Shown here in pieces: positions 48,768 through 61,121 of a DNA stretch of 64,000 nucleotides. Numbering within the stretch: the first letter of the stretch is position 1; each line of letters opens with the position of its first letter. The notes under the pieces were generated by a model that had not been told where the DNA came from, made no database searches, and worked only from the letters and a program-made list of their open reading frames with translations. Origin of the DNA: Chrysopilus asiliformis (taxonomy: Eukaryota > Arthropoda > Insecta > Diptera > Rhagionidae). Where the stretch lies: NCBI GenBank assembly GCA_964034945.1, contig OZ035961.1:778501-842500 (forward strand), written 5' to 3'. Both the position numbers and the translations under genes were made by a program.

Positions 48768-50135
48768 TGCGTATCTTCTCTTTGAAGGTATAAATTTCAC
48801 CTCAATCGGTAAAGAGGCTTTCGAGGCAGTGCTTTGAAAAGCGAGAAATGTAAGGCTTCATTTAGGTAACAAATTATTTTTGTTGTTCTAAGTTGTTGTT
48901 CTGGAAAATTTCAACCTGTTTTACCACTTAAACTTAAACATTACAGCATTTGTAGTACAGATCTTAAATATTTTCACATATTCAATAAATTCTAACAGGG
49001 AAGATTCTCATCTGAAATTTTAATAACAAAAAAAAACACCATTTAGAATATCCCTTTTACATAAAAAAGCAATTCTTTTTCTCTCATTAATTTTTTTTTA
49101 TTTCCTAATTTTTATTTTATTTCAATTTATTTTTTTACATCACCAACAAGGACTTAATTTGCGATCTTAACGAGTTCATTACTCTAGAAACCAATTACAC
49201 AATGTAAAAAACAAAAATTACCCAAGAGTACAAACCCCATCAACATTGTTCCAAACAAACTCATCTCACGTCACGCCAAACAACCGCAAAAGTATGATAT
49301 CCACTCAAAGTATCATAGTCTGATCTTAGGACTACAAAAGAGAGGTAAAATGTGAAATTATATAATTAAATCATAAATTTCATTTGCTTTTTTTTACATT
49401 TTGGCTAAAGCACAAAGGAGAAAAATAAAAATTATAGAGGTATAAAATAGAAACCTGACCAGAACGTAAGGAGAAGAAAAAATGAATGGAATTTTTCAAG
49501 GACCTTCGCCTTAGGCCGAAATCCCAGGGACTCAAGTTGGGTCGACCCAGTCCACCTAACAAGGACATAAAAAAAATAATATAGTTGCATTTTTATATAC
49601 TTATGTACATAGATAGGAGACATACAGAGGGTATGCGGTAATTAAAACCAGAACCAAAAACAATAATTCCCACTCCGAACTGTACTTAAAATAGGGAAAG
49701 GACTCCACTTCCTTCCCTCGCTTCGGGTATTTAGGCAAGTTCAACATTTTTCAATTTCTTCTCATTTTCTTTTTTTTTATCATATCCAAATTAAATTAGG
49801 CCAACACTCGGGACTCGGAATAAAGTTTTGGCCCCAAAATACCGCAGAGCGTCATGAAGAATGAAAAAATACTGAAACTCTAGCTAGCAACACTGGTAAA
49901 AGACATTGACTGTTTGTTAGCTGTTCCAGGAATAAGGGTGAATACGAGGGGGTTTTACTTATTAAAAATTAACAAGTCTCTCTTTAATTAGTGTACCCAA
50001 CGGGCGTTTTAATTACAAAACATGGGAAAACAATATTACTCTCTAACTTCAAAATATATTCTCTAAATTCACACCAAAAATAATTTCAAAAATTTAACAT
50101 GCGACTTATTTGATGATGTAAATGTTATTCTTTTT
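48768..50135. other. AT-rich noncoding tract
   Basis: No feature supported. Short minus frames at 49380-49623 are not recognised. Confidence 0.4.
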
Positions 50136-50738
50136 TATACTCTATATGAGAATCATATAGAAGTATATTAGATTTAGTATATAAAAATAAACTAAAACTG
50201 GGGCGATGACAAGAGATTTAACTTTCGAAAAGATTGAGATAGAAGATTGAAATTTTGTGCAGTTGCGTTTCTCGTAAATAGTTAGGCTAAGTTCTTGACC
50301 AAGAAAAAGGAGACCATGTCTTCCCCTCTCTCGTCTCCCATACAAACGAAACTGTTTTTTTTTTGGAATTTCGAAAACGGTGAGTCGTATTGAAAAATTT
50401 ATAGAGGTAAAATGTGTTTAGAACAGGATTTTGCACAACTCATCCATAAATCAAAATCCAATTCGACCATTCCTTTCCTCTGCCCCATACAAATGGAATA
50501 CTTTGTTCTTATTTTCTCGGAAACGGTGTATCGTATTGAAAAATTTATAAATACGGAATACATTTAGAATATGATTTTGATTTTACAGAACCATTCCATA
50601 CATCAAAATTCAAACAGACCACTACGTTGTCCCTCTCCCACACAAACGAATTTTTTATTAAATAAAAATTTTGTGTCTAATATATTTTTGTTTTTTTGAC
50701 CATTGGCTCAAGACAATTGTAGCTTTTCTTATGTTTTG
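50136..50738 (+). mobile_element. family B element, copy 5
   Basis: It runs from TATACTCTATATGAGAATCA to ACAATTGTAGCTTTTCTTATG. It contains two successive versions of the block TCGGAAACGGTG.ATCGTATTGAAAAATTTATA (near 50375 and 50525), so part of the element is duplicated internally. Confidence 0.75.
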
Positions 50739-50936
50739 TTAATAAAAATATAACCGAGGAGTGAAAATTTATTTGATTAGAAACCCGGCTTTTGTACTCT
50801 ATCTTTGACAGAAAACTGATAGTTTTTTGACACAAAAGATTATTAAATTCCGTTTAATTAACCAAATTTGGCGAAAAATACATCATTTTTGGCAAACCAG
50901 AAAGATATTTTGTGTCACATCGTATTCAAGACCATC

Positions 50937-51419
50937 AGGGAATTCACAGTCCTCTTTTAAATTGCGGGTAAATTTACCGCTCGGTAATTCAGTCAAATTT
51001 AACAGATTTTTACCGAGACGGTAATTTGGTTCATGTAAAAATGAATTACCGGATTCGGTAATTGTATACATGCCTCGAGTCGTGTTTTTCAGCCTCGGTA
51101 TTCGGTATCAAGAATCAACCGCGAGTGGCGCTAGTAATGTTTTTAGTTGTCAAATTTTTTCGCTGGTTATCTCATCGGAGTGCAAATTTTTTCAATTTTG
51201 ATAGCCGTTGCCACAATAGAAATTCAAAAAAATACATCAAACATGGATTTAAAGGTATGTGACATATTTTACAATCAAATTCGCAGTTCATGATTTGGTC
51301 ACGTATCAAATAAAAGCGCTGTTCTCAAATCTGTGCTGTGGGATGTTCACAGCAGAATATTTTCAGTCTTTTAATATTACCGAAAATACCGAATACCGAA
51401 GAGGATTGTGAATACCCTC
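50937..51419 (+). mobile_element. 480-bp element with TIR AGGG(A/T)ATTCACARTCCTCTT
   Basis: The left end AGGGAATTCACAGTCCTCTT is matched in reverse by the right end (AAGAGGATTGTGAATACCCT). The interior has repeated GGTAATTTACCG-type palindromes near 50970-51060. The right 210 bp recur in reverse orientation at 63790-64000. A hAT-like origin is possible, but the target duplication is not clear. Confidence 0.7.
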
Positions 51420-51897
51420 CATGTCAACAAGGTTTGAGATTTGTATGGTTATATGGTATCCCCCTTTCATTTAAATAGAAGACAGATTCACGATATTTTA
51501 ATTAAATTCAAAATTTATACTTTTAAAAATGTTTAAAATTTTAATCAATAATATATGAAAAACTGCAGTTCGAAAAGCCATTTTGATTATTTAGCTTGAA
51601 ATGCGAAAGGTAAAAAAGATGGGAGCTACGCTCCCGGCATAAAACTTTTTTTGTATTAAACTATGGATAAAAATTCAATATCGATATTGATAATATTCAA
51701 AAAATTGTGTTTGATTAAAATTTTAAATTTAATTAAATAATTTCGTAATATTCAAAGCAGTATGTTTTGATATTACAAACTGCTAAATAGACTTAATATA
51801 TAAAAATCTCTATTTTTTCGGTTCGGTATTTCTGAATTTCAATTTTACTACCTTTGTGAATTTCATGATAAAAAATCCTGAAATGTTTTTACATTTT
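51420..51897. other. AT-rich noncoding tract
   Basis: Only a small hairpin (GGGAGCTACGCTCCC near 51620) was seen. Confidence 0.4.
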
Positions 51898-52030
51898 TAT
51901 ACTCTATATGATATATCGTATAGGAGTATTTTAGATTTAGTATACCATTTGTAACGCATCGAACCAATCATCGGACGCAAAAATATACTATACCAGGGTA
52001 TTTGGTATGACAAAAGATTTTAATATGATT
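51898..52030 (+). mobile_element. family B element, 5'-end fragment
   Basis: It starts TATACTCTATATGATATATC, followed by GTATACCATTTGTAACGCAT and CGAACCAATCATCGGACGC, then breaks off after GACAAAAGATTTT. Confidence 0.75.
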
Positions 52031-55000
52031 TTACTTTAAAATCCAATCGAACTACTAGATACTTTCCCCGCATTTGGAAATTACTTAAAATTGTAAAATG
52101 CAAATTATGATCAAGAAATAGAATTATGATTATGAATTATTGAGGAGTATAGTAATTCTTCTCACAGTGCAAATCTACTTAACTGATCAAAATCCACGGA
52201 AATGATCAAACTCAACGTTTACTTAAACATTTTATATATAGTTTAATGAAATTTAATTACTTTCACCGAAAAATTACAGAAGACGTGTTATCAATAAAAT
52301 AACAGAAATTGGTGACAAGAAAATCAGTTTCATATTCATATATATTTCCCGATTTGTAAACGATATTCCCATTACAAAAATAACTGCCCGTAGCACCTGC
52401 TATCAAATAATTAATACCCGAAACGTTTGCAGTCGCTGAGTTAAAAAAACAAGCACGACTAAACTCTATGGTACGAAGCGAAATGAGAAAAAAAGTTAAA
52501 TATTTTAGATAGAATAAGTTTTGGTTTTCTCCTCAGCCGCGTCTAATCAAAAATTTATTTTGGATTTAACGTTCGTTGCACATAATTTCGATCATAAAAG
52601 TTATCCCCCCGATCTAAAGTGTTATAAAATTTCTTATGGTCCATCATTAAAAACGGAACCTATTTACTTATGCTGGCCATGTCCAACGTTCGTACCACTA
52701 CGTTCCAACCTACAAAGTAGCATCGCATCAGGACGAAACCGGATACTTGGTCGGACGGACAGACGTATATCCGGCGATTACTGCCCCCCCCCCCCTACCC
52801 CCTCCTCCTTCACACACTGGAAAAGTGCTCCACGGAATTTTTTCCATACTCTATCCCCACACAAACCCACACAATGTTCTTTTGGGTACTTTGATCTTCC
52901 CCATCCGCATGCCGCCTCTTTTAGTGCTCCCTAATGGAACGAAATAAAATGGAATTGAGGAAATAACATGGGCGTTTTATATGATGGCTGAATTGTGGGC
53001 TTGTATGAGGATCAGTAGTAGCAAAAGAATTCTCATCCTTCCTGCTCACCCGCCATTGAAAAAGGTGTGGAAGTACGAAAGTAGGTTTGGGTGGTTGAAC
53101 TGACTCAAACACCATCACTTAGATGTATTGAAATACTGAAGTCCGGGAATCCTTGCAAATAAATCAATTTGTACATTTTATTATTTGATTTTGCTGCTTG
53201 GTGAGCTTTCTGGACTGGTTGGTCATTGCCGCAGCGTTCATTTTTTTCTTCGTTCTTTATATACTTGCCTATTCGATTCTAATTAGAGAATGAAGGAAAA
53301 GTTATTCACTTTTCCTTTCATTGGTAAAACTTTCAGATACCGGAAACGCTCGTGTTTTGTTAAATTTAGTTGCTGTGTCCAGGCCATCCTGCATATTTAA
53401 ATTCTATTCATGGCGCCTCCCAAATATTTTTGTTACCTTTTTAAACGGTTTTTGAAAAAAGAAAAACGTATCGCCGATCTACAACCAATATCCATTAAGT
53501 CACCTTTTTTAAGATTTTCAATTCTTATGTACACGTGAACGAGCTTCGTTTTCTGTTTTTTTTTTTTACCCGAGTCCTCCGATGTCATCCTGCGCCGCAA
53601 CCCGATTTTTATTTTGCAACTAAGTCCAGAATTACATACATCAAATATTCAAACTAGACTTTCTCGAAACCAACATTTTTGCCTTACAAGTACACTTCGC
53701 GAGGTGTAACTCTGAAATCTTGATGAAACTTACATTTGTGAAAGAATGTTGAGAACTAAGGCACACGTATTTTTTTATCTGGTGTTTAATAAAGCACATA
53801 AAATTTAAAAAATCGAGGTCTAAGAATGTTAGATTTTATTTCATTAAAATTGGAGAACTCTTTCCATTAAAAAATACCAAAAAAACGAAAATTTGCATGC
53901 TTTTAGGGAAACCAAAAAAAACCTTACACATGGATGGTTGCCAATACAAAAATACGTAAAATTTTCACTAACATAAAACCCTGACTTAATAGATATTTTT
54001 CCTTTTATTGATTTAACAATAACTGTACTCAGAAAATAACCTTGAAACGACAAGAAAAAAAGGTAAGTATCTATATTGAACTGATGATACCCTATACGAT
54101 GGCGTCACAAATTGAATAGAGACCTTTTTTCCCTCACAATATTGAACATATTAGTATCTTCGTTACATAATATTTTCCCTTCATATGAATAAAACAAAAT
54201 GCAAATAATGATAAAATTTTGTTCGTTTCACCTTCAGCAATCTCAGGTATCAGATTCATTCCTTCAAAGAATATTCCTCGGGATGTGTGTTATGCAATAT
54301 CATGTATGTACCCCATTCAAATCATACGTACTAGGTGAGTATATGAACAATATAAGCAACCACAAATGTGATGCGACAAAAATCTACATTATATAATAAT
54401 ATGAATAACGTGTAAACTTCCTATATTTATGAAACACAAACATAGATAAAAATTGCACACCCCTCTGTTAAGATGACTGCTTTTCATTTCTTTTGTGATT
54501 CGTTTTCTTTTTTTTATGGGGGTGAGCTGCTGTTTAAGGTGAAAACGTAGTCAGCAAAAAAAAAATCTTAGCTCAAGTCATAAGTGTGAAATCTTCCGAG
54601 AAATTCATCGCACAGCAATGAGGACGTCTTGCTCTACAGTTTCTTATTATAATTTTTTACATAAAAGTGGCACCATATGAGTATATGAACGATACATAAA
54701 GAAACCGGATCGTTTGTTATGCTTATAGTATGAAAATTAAATGACGAAAAAGGTAAAAACATCGACACTTAGCGAGATGAAAAGCTCACACGTTCATTTA
54801 GGAAATTTTATCCAAACATGCTGAATAAGGGAAAAGGACTGCTTTTTCTTACAAATCTTTCCAATCCCAACCACGTAACAGACTTCCCAGGACCTAACAT
54901 GATGCAAACGAACGTCTTGGAGGCGTTCAGCTCATTTCTGATGTGTATGTGTGTGTAGATTTATTCAGGTGTGTACTACAAAACAGAGTTCTCGTTATTC

Positions 55001-56323
55001 AGGTGATGAGAAAAAAGATATTTCGTGGGGTCCTATTTGATGTCACTGGCGACACGGCAGGTTATTTAGTCACAATATCTCGCCGCTGAACTGATATTGA
55101 AAGTGATAAGTTCTAATTAAATGACATGACGAAGGGAGTTCAATATTACCCCAAAGGCATTTATTAGCAAAGGATCACAAGCGCACACACACACTCGGCT
55201 CATATATTGTTGTTAAATTGTGCCGTTGTTTGTCTTATATTGCTCCAATGTTGATCAAACGAACTTACCTGGAGTTTAATAAGCCACATAAAATTAGATG
55301 GCCCTCAGTAAATGTTGATAAATGTTTTCATTGTCGTTGTTGGTGCCTTATAAATGGATCCATATGTATGTATGTTATTAAGTTTACAAAATCGCAATAG
55401 ATGGCATTTTTAATCACTTGATCAGAATTGAAGTCACTAAGCATTCGTTGAACTTTTCTATTGTCTTCAATAAAATTTCATAAACAAATGAAAAAAAACT
55501 CGCAATTTATGTCTAATCAAAACGAGGTTTTAACAAGCGACTTTTTTTTACGGAAAAGGTGAAAAAAAAAGATTACATAACATTCAAAATATACAAAAAC
55601 TTATAAAATTGTGGAGTTATAATGATTTAGCCATTATCATAAACTGAAGCCATTATCCTAAACTTAAGTTTCATGAACTTTCGCCACACAGTTCATTAAA
55701 AAAAAACTTTTAAATAATCCGTACAAAACGGAAAACATACATTAGTTTTTGTTTTAAATAGAATAAACTTTATTATTATAATGGACTTCGGGTTATGAAC
55801 CTCTGAATCTAGTGACCGTGCTAAGGTTTCAATACCCGTCTTCACCGTACCGATATCATAAAAAATATAATGTGAACAGCATATGACTTTCTTACACAAA
55901 ATCTATCGTGAGTTTGCAAGGAATTCAGAAAAATTTAATTTTTTACTTTTTAATCAAAATATCTTAATAACGGTCAAAAGTAGCGGATAACTGTAAAAGA
56001 TAAAATTATAGGAAATACTACTGTCTTAAATTCTTATACGTTGAAGTACCGAAAAACTGTTAGTTTTCGTGATAATCGTCGTAAATCTTTTTTTTTTTTT
56101 GTAAAACCGGAATATCTCGATGACGGTTTGAGATACAGAGTTCTTGTAAAAACCAAAAGTCTAGAAAACATCATTATCTTTAACTTGCAGATATAAGATG
56201 ACTGACAAACGCTCGGGAAATGTTTTTTAGGCAAAATTAAGAGTTAAAAATTGTTCATCATCACAATACACCCAATTCTGTTTTTACACGAACTTTTTAT
56301 ACATTTTGACACACGATTTTGAC
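52031..56323. other. noncoding tract; GC-richer patch 52520-53120
   Basis: The patch carries a run of C (near 52787) and open frames on both strands without recognisable domains. The remainder is AT-rich. No gene, RNA or element was supported. Confidence 0.35.
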
Positions 56324-56510
56324 ACACGATTTTTTATATTTTAAAAGCTTTTATTTAGCTCGCTATCTTGTCTGTTTGTCTGTTTGTTTGTTTGTCGGGG
56401 TCAAATCTTGCAATCAAATTTTGACCCACTTCCACTTGTCCGATTGACTTGAAATTTTGCACACTGATATAAGTCCGATGACAATACAATGTTTTCACTA
56501 CTTCGTCCTT

Positions 56511-56873
56511 GTAAGGATAACGGAAGGTCCTGTAAGGATAACGTGATTATCCTTTTCTCCAAATTTTCCGGAAAAAATCTATTCTGGGGGTTTTTGGGGT
56601 CGCTGAATCCGAATCTGTCATTAAAAAGTCAGTAAGGATAACGGAAGGTCCTGTAAGGATAACGTGATTATCCTTTTCTCCAAATTTTCCGGAAAAAATC
56701 TATTCTGGGGGTTTTTGGGGTCGCTGAATCCGAATCTGTCATTAAAAAGTCAGTAAGGATAACGGAAGGTCCTGTAAGGATAACGTGATTATCCTTTTCT
56801 CCAAATTTTCCCGAAAAAAATCTATTCTGGGGGTTTTTGGGGTCGCTGAATACGATTCTCAAGTTAAAAAGCC
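56511..56873. repeat. three tandem copies of a 121-bp unit
   Basis: Units start at 56511, 56632 and 56753 with GTAAGGATAACGGAAGGTCC and include TATTCTGGGGGTTTTTGGGG and TCGCTGAATCCGAATCTGTC. Units 1 and 2 look identical; the third diverges at its 3' end. Confidence 0.95.
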
Positions 56874-56949
56874 TGTAAGGACATCTTAAATGTAAGGATA
56901 TATATTCGAAAACTAAAAAGAACAAAATAAAAAAAATAAAAAATAAATT

Positions 56950-57175
56950 TTAAAAAAAGCTTTTATTAAAAAAGAATGCACTAAAAAGAAAAAAATAATT
57001 TTCTGGACGCTGTGTATCACAAACATAAAAGCTTTTAAAAAGCGAGATAAAGCATAAAACAATAAAATAAAAATTTATCTCGCTTTTAAAAAGCTTTTAT
57101 GTTTGTGATACACAGCGTCCAGAAAATTATTTTTTTCTTTTTAGTGCATTCTTTTTTAATAACAGCTTTTTTTAA
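56950..57175. repeat. near-perfect inverted repeat, about 100-bp arms
   Basis: Arms 56950-57051 and 57074-57175 are reverse complements with only a few differences, around a 22-nt loop. Shared landmarks are CTGGACGCTGTGTATCACAA and its complement. The arms carry AAAAGCTTTTAAAAAGCGAG, which resembles the left terminus of the family C element. Confidence 0.95.
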
Positions 57176-57212
57176 AAAAAAATTTTTTATTTTTTTATAC
57201 ACGATTTTTTTT

Positions 57213-59252
57213 ACGTACTGTTCGGGAACGTATCTATCGTGTAAAAATAAAACTTGGTGTATTTTATTATACTTCGTACTATACGTACAAGAAAGAAAGT
57301 AAATATCACAGAATATTTTAATATTTTAACTTCACTGTAAAATACACCCTCTTTTGAAAAAGTTGGTTTAAGCTAAAAGTTTTATAACCGAAAATAGATT
57401 CCTCCGGTTTCTTAGGCGATTTACGGACATAATTAAATCTTCGGAAGCCGACAAATTGTTTTACCACGTGGTGTGGATTCTGATAATTACATTTCATTAA
57501 GAAGAAAAAAATTAATTTTTAAGGTTTCGCAAGAAATGTGTGTAGAGATTCTTAAGAGAAATTCAATTAAAATCCATTTTAAATAACTGTCAACCAATTA
57601 TTTCCAAAAATTTAAAAAGTGAATCAATAAATTAAGGAAAAAATGACAATTTACTGGTGTGAAATCAAGTGTAATATCATAATTCAATTGTGCCGTAGAT
57701 CAAACACATAAAACAAACTCATCGCGGAATAGAATTTAAATCTAATAAAAATTCCGTGAAAATGAAATTGGCATTGAGTCAAAAACCCTTATAATTAATG
57801 TCTATCGAATTTAATTTGTAAATTATTTATTACTTTGCACAAGATTTCACATAGTAACTAATTAATTCCAAATATTTACAGCTTGTGATGTACAGCGCCA
57901 AAATGCTGGTCTCCGGTCTGACTGACCCCCGACCCTTCATCACTCAGAAATCTGTCGGCCAAAAAATAATCAGTAAATTGAACTCATTGGAGAAAATTTT
58001 GAATTTGGCGCGACAAAATGGGCCTGAAACCCTTGCAACGGGATGAGAAAACCCAATTTGGCGAATGAGCAAATCAAATTCTGGTAGCTAGTATAGCTAT
58101 ATTCATATCTACAAGTATTTTATCTGTGAACAATAAATATTGATATGGAAATTCAATTATAAATTTGGCTTTTGCAATCTAAATATCAATTAACACTCAA
58201 CACATTTTAGTATTTTCACTCAAAGGGCTGCCCGTTGACAGTGCTCTATATTTCATTAAAGGATCATATCTAAACACAGCAATGATTATGAAACTACATT
58301 TGTGACAATGACGTGCAGCCCTTAAAATCGGCACATTATAATTCCACTCTTAACGCATGTTTGTGGAATAAGGGACCGAGATTTTCTATGTGTTCAAACA
58401 CATCTCGTTCAACATTGATAGCATGCTGCTTTAGAATGACTTCTTAATTTTTAATTCAGACGACATATGGGGGTGTTAAAAAAAGTAGGAAAAAAAATTA
58501 AGTAGGAAAAAAAATTAAATTGGGCTGTAAAATTGTCGCAAAAATAATACGAGGATTTAGATACAATCAAAATTTTCGGGCTTGAACTGGCCAGGAAAAA
58601 TTCATGATTTGTAACCAATTTTTCCTCTTTCCTTTGGTCCCCTTGCATAAAAGCCCTATTACAACTAAGTTCAAATTGTCTTTAAAGGCCAAAATGCAAT
58701 TGGCCCAACACAACATTTACGACAGCAGATTACGGCGACAATGTCGCCCTCCATATACAATTGCGCACACTTTGTTGTTCTAAATGGAACTTGCTTTTCA
58801 CAGATAAAACTTTTCATTCGCGCACGCACTCAATTAATTGTTCTTCGAAATTAATATTTTCAATCCTTGGTCCTGAATATTCTGTATTTCTTTGATTTGA
58901 ATTTTGACAGTCAGTGAGCTACATATAACATTTTTTGTACCCAATTATCATACAATCTAAGCAACACAGCATACGAACTATATTTCCTAACACTTGCTTT
59001 AATTGAAGAAATTTAGATTTTATGACATCCCCATAAGATTTCATTTTGCATCAACCACTAAATTTTGTAGGCGAGGACGTATTTTAACCAAATATAAAAA
59101 CAGACCTTACTCGCTTTTATAATCTATCACTTGGAAATCACTTGACCAATTAAGTTTATGGAAAAATATATTTTTATGAAAAGCGTCACAAATCACATAT
59201 TTTTCTTAAAAATCCCACAATTTTTGGCACCAACCTCAAACTTTTCATGATA
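57213..59252. other. AT-rich noncoding tract
   Basis: No feature supported. Confidence 0.4.
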
Positions 59253-59352
59253 CAGTAGAATCCCGATAATTCGTATTTCAAGGGACCAGAAAATTCATAC
59301 GAATTAGCGGGATATACGAATTATCGGGGTACGAATTATCGGGATTCTACTG
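59253..59352. mobile_element. 100-bp palindromic pogo/Tigger-type MITE
   Basis: CAGTAGAATCCCGATAATTC on the left and GAATTATCGGGATTCTACTG on the right are perfect complements, flanked by TA (59251-59252, 59353-59354). Internal copies of TACGAATTATCGGG show it is almost only terminal repeat. Confidence 0.88.
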
Positions 59353-60525
59353 TATTTGTCTAAAATATTATTTGGAAAAAATCTTCATTTTCGTTATTCA
59401 AAATTGATATTTAATACGTATGATAATCAGTTAGGTTTTTAAATTTCCGACAACAACGTAACAAAACATAAACATTACAATTGATTAATTTCGAATTTTC
59501 CAAATATCCTACTAAATCATTCAATAGAATTCCATTTATCAAAATAAGGTTTTTATTTCAATAAACGAGCATAATCCCCTGGATATCTCTAAAATGTGGC
59601 CACATCCATTGATTTTTCTCGTAGTACCAAGAATCTACAGACATTTCCAATGGGTAAACAACTATAGGAAACCTAATTCAATGACTGTTGGTTCCATTAA
59701 AATTAATTGAAACAAATTAACAGACTATCAAATAACAAATTCGAAGACAAAGTGGAAGGCTTCTATTTTCCACCTTAAAGAAAATACCAAACAATGTCGT
59801 CATTTATAGAAACCGAATAGATACGAATATTTATTTTCTTCGATAAATGTTTATAGAAAAATTTCTTGCTTTATTAGACCGCTTTTCAATTGATCAGTGA
59901 AAAAAAATTTCACCCTTTAAAGCCTCTAACTTGAACTTAAATTTCCAGGAAGAAAACGAGCCCCAGCTTGAAACGAGGTTATAGTGATAAATGTTGATTG
60001 TGTTTGTGTCTTCACTTCAGTTTTTTGTCTCGGACATTTCCATTGAAACCCATTGGCTAAATATCGATTTACCGGATGCTCTGCTGATTCATTGAGTGAA
60101 AACCCGAAGAAAAAAATGACAAAAATCCTGGGAGAAAAAATCGCCGGAAATGTTTGCACTCACATAAAATCAATCGACGGAAATGTTTGACTATAGGCAG
60201 ACTTTTATTCTCTCGTCCTGACTAAAATGGATACAGCTAAAAAACTTACCAAAAAAGATATCTTTTTATATAAAGAAATAAACGCTATTGATTTTTTTTC
60301 GAGAATTATTATTTTTAAGGCGATAAATGTTTTTATCAATTGAATATTACATACTTTGGGATATTTTTTTTTCGAGTCTTTTCGAGTTCGAAAATATTGG
60401 TTTGATTTAAAACTAGAAGCCTATTTCCACTTCTGCTAAATTTAATGCTAGCCGGTTCAGAAATTTCAGCGTCCAAGAATGATTTCGGTTACTGTTGTAA
60501 TAAGTGTTTTCATCCAGCAAATTTT
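59353..60525. other. AT-rich noncoding tract
   Basis: No feature supported. The minus frame 59926-60159 is not recognised. Confidence 0.4.
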
Positions 60526-61121
60526 TATACCCGTATGGTGAAACCAAAGGGTATATTAACTTTGCCTTACCGTTTGTAACGCCAAGATCCCGTCATCACA
60601 CATAAAAATGAATTACACCAGTGTGTTTAGAATGATAAAAATAATTAATTTCTGCATGTCCGTCCGTCTGTCTGTCCGTCTGTCCGTCTGTCCGTCTGTC
60701 TGTCCGTCTGTCTGTCTGTCCGTCTGTCTGTCTGTGGCGCGGATTGCGGGCGCACGGATTGAGCTAGAGACTTGAAATTTTGCACAGATCCGTTTTTCGT
60801 AAAATGCGAGGCTAAGTTCGTTAATGAGCAAAAATGGACTATTAGGGGGGGTACCCCCCATACGAACGAAAACGGTTTTTGTGAATATCTCAAAAACGGT
60901 GCATCTTATCAAAAAAGTCCAAGAACAAAAGTTATTTAGGATATGATTCTAAATAAAACTCCCATACATCAAAATCCGATTGGAATAAATTTTAAAAAAT
61001 GGGGTTGTAAAGTTTGCCTTCAAAGTGGAATTTTGGTACAAGTGTTCGAATTTTGATACGAATATCACCATACGGGTCTCCAATGATTGCCAGATTGGCA
61101 ATTATAGCTTTTGTTATGTTT
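60526..61121 (+). mobile_element. mini-me-like family A element, copy 4
   Basis: It runs from TATACCCGTATGGTGAAACC to ATTATAGCTTTTGTTATG. The GTCY array is at 60658-60735. It retains the full sequence downstream of the array, including CCCCCCATACGAACGAAAAC, and near its end TATCACCATACGGGTCTCCA, an inverted echo of its start. Confidence 0.85.

Larger units (their letters stand above)
56324..57212 (+). mobile_element. family C element, copy 2, with triplication and large hairpin
   Basis: Bracketed by the direct repeat ACACGATTTTTT (56324 and 57199). It shares its left half with 5320-5625. It then carries three 121-bp units (56511-56873) and a long hairpin (56950-57175). A minus open frame across the triplication reflects the repeat. 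Confidence 0.65.

Noticed and set aside
52787..52800. C-run considered as a G-quadruplex or regulatory site
   Set aside because: A single homopolymer run without spaced tracts; it may also be a sequencing artefact.
56668..56925. 85-codon minus frame with repeated KNPQNRFF-like segments
   Set aside because: Produced by the 121-bp triplication; no protein features.
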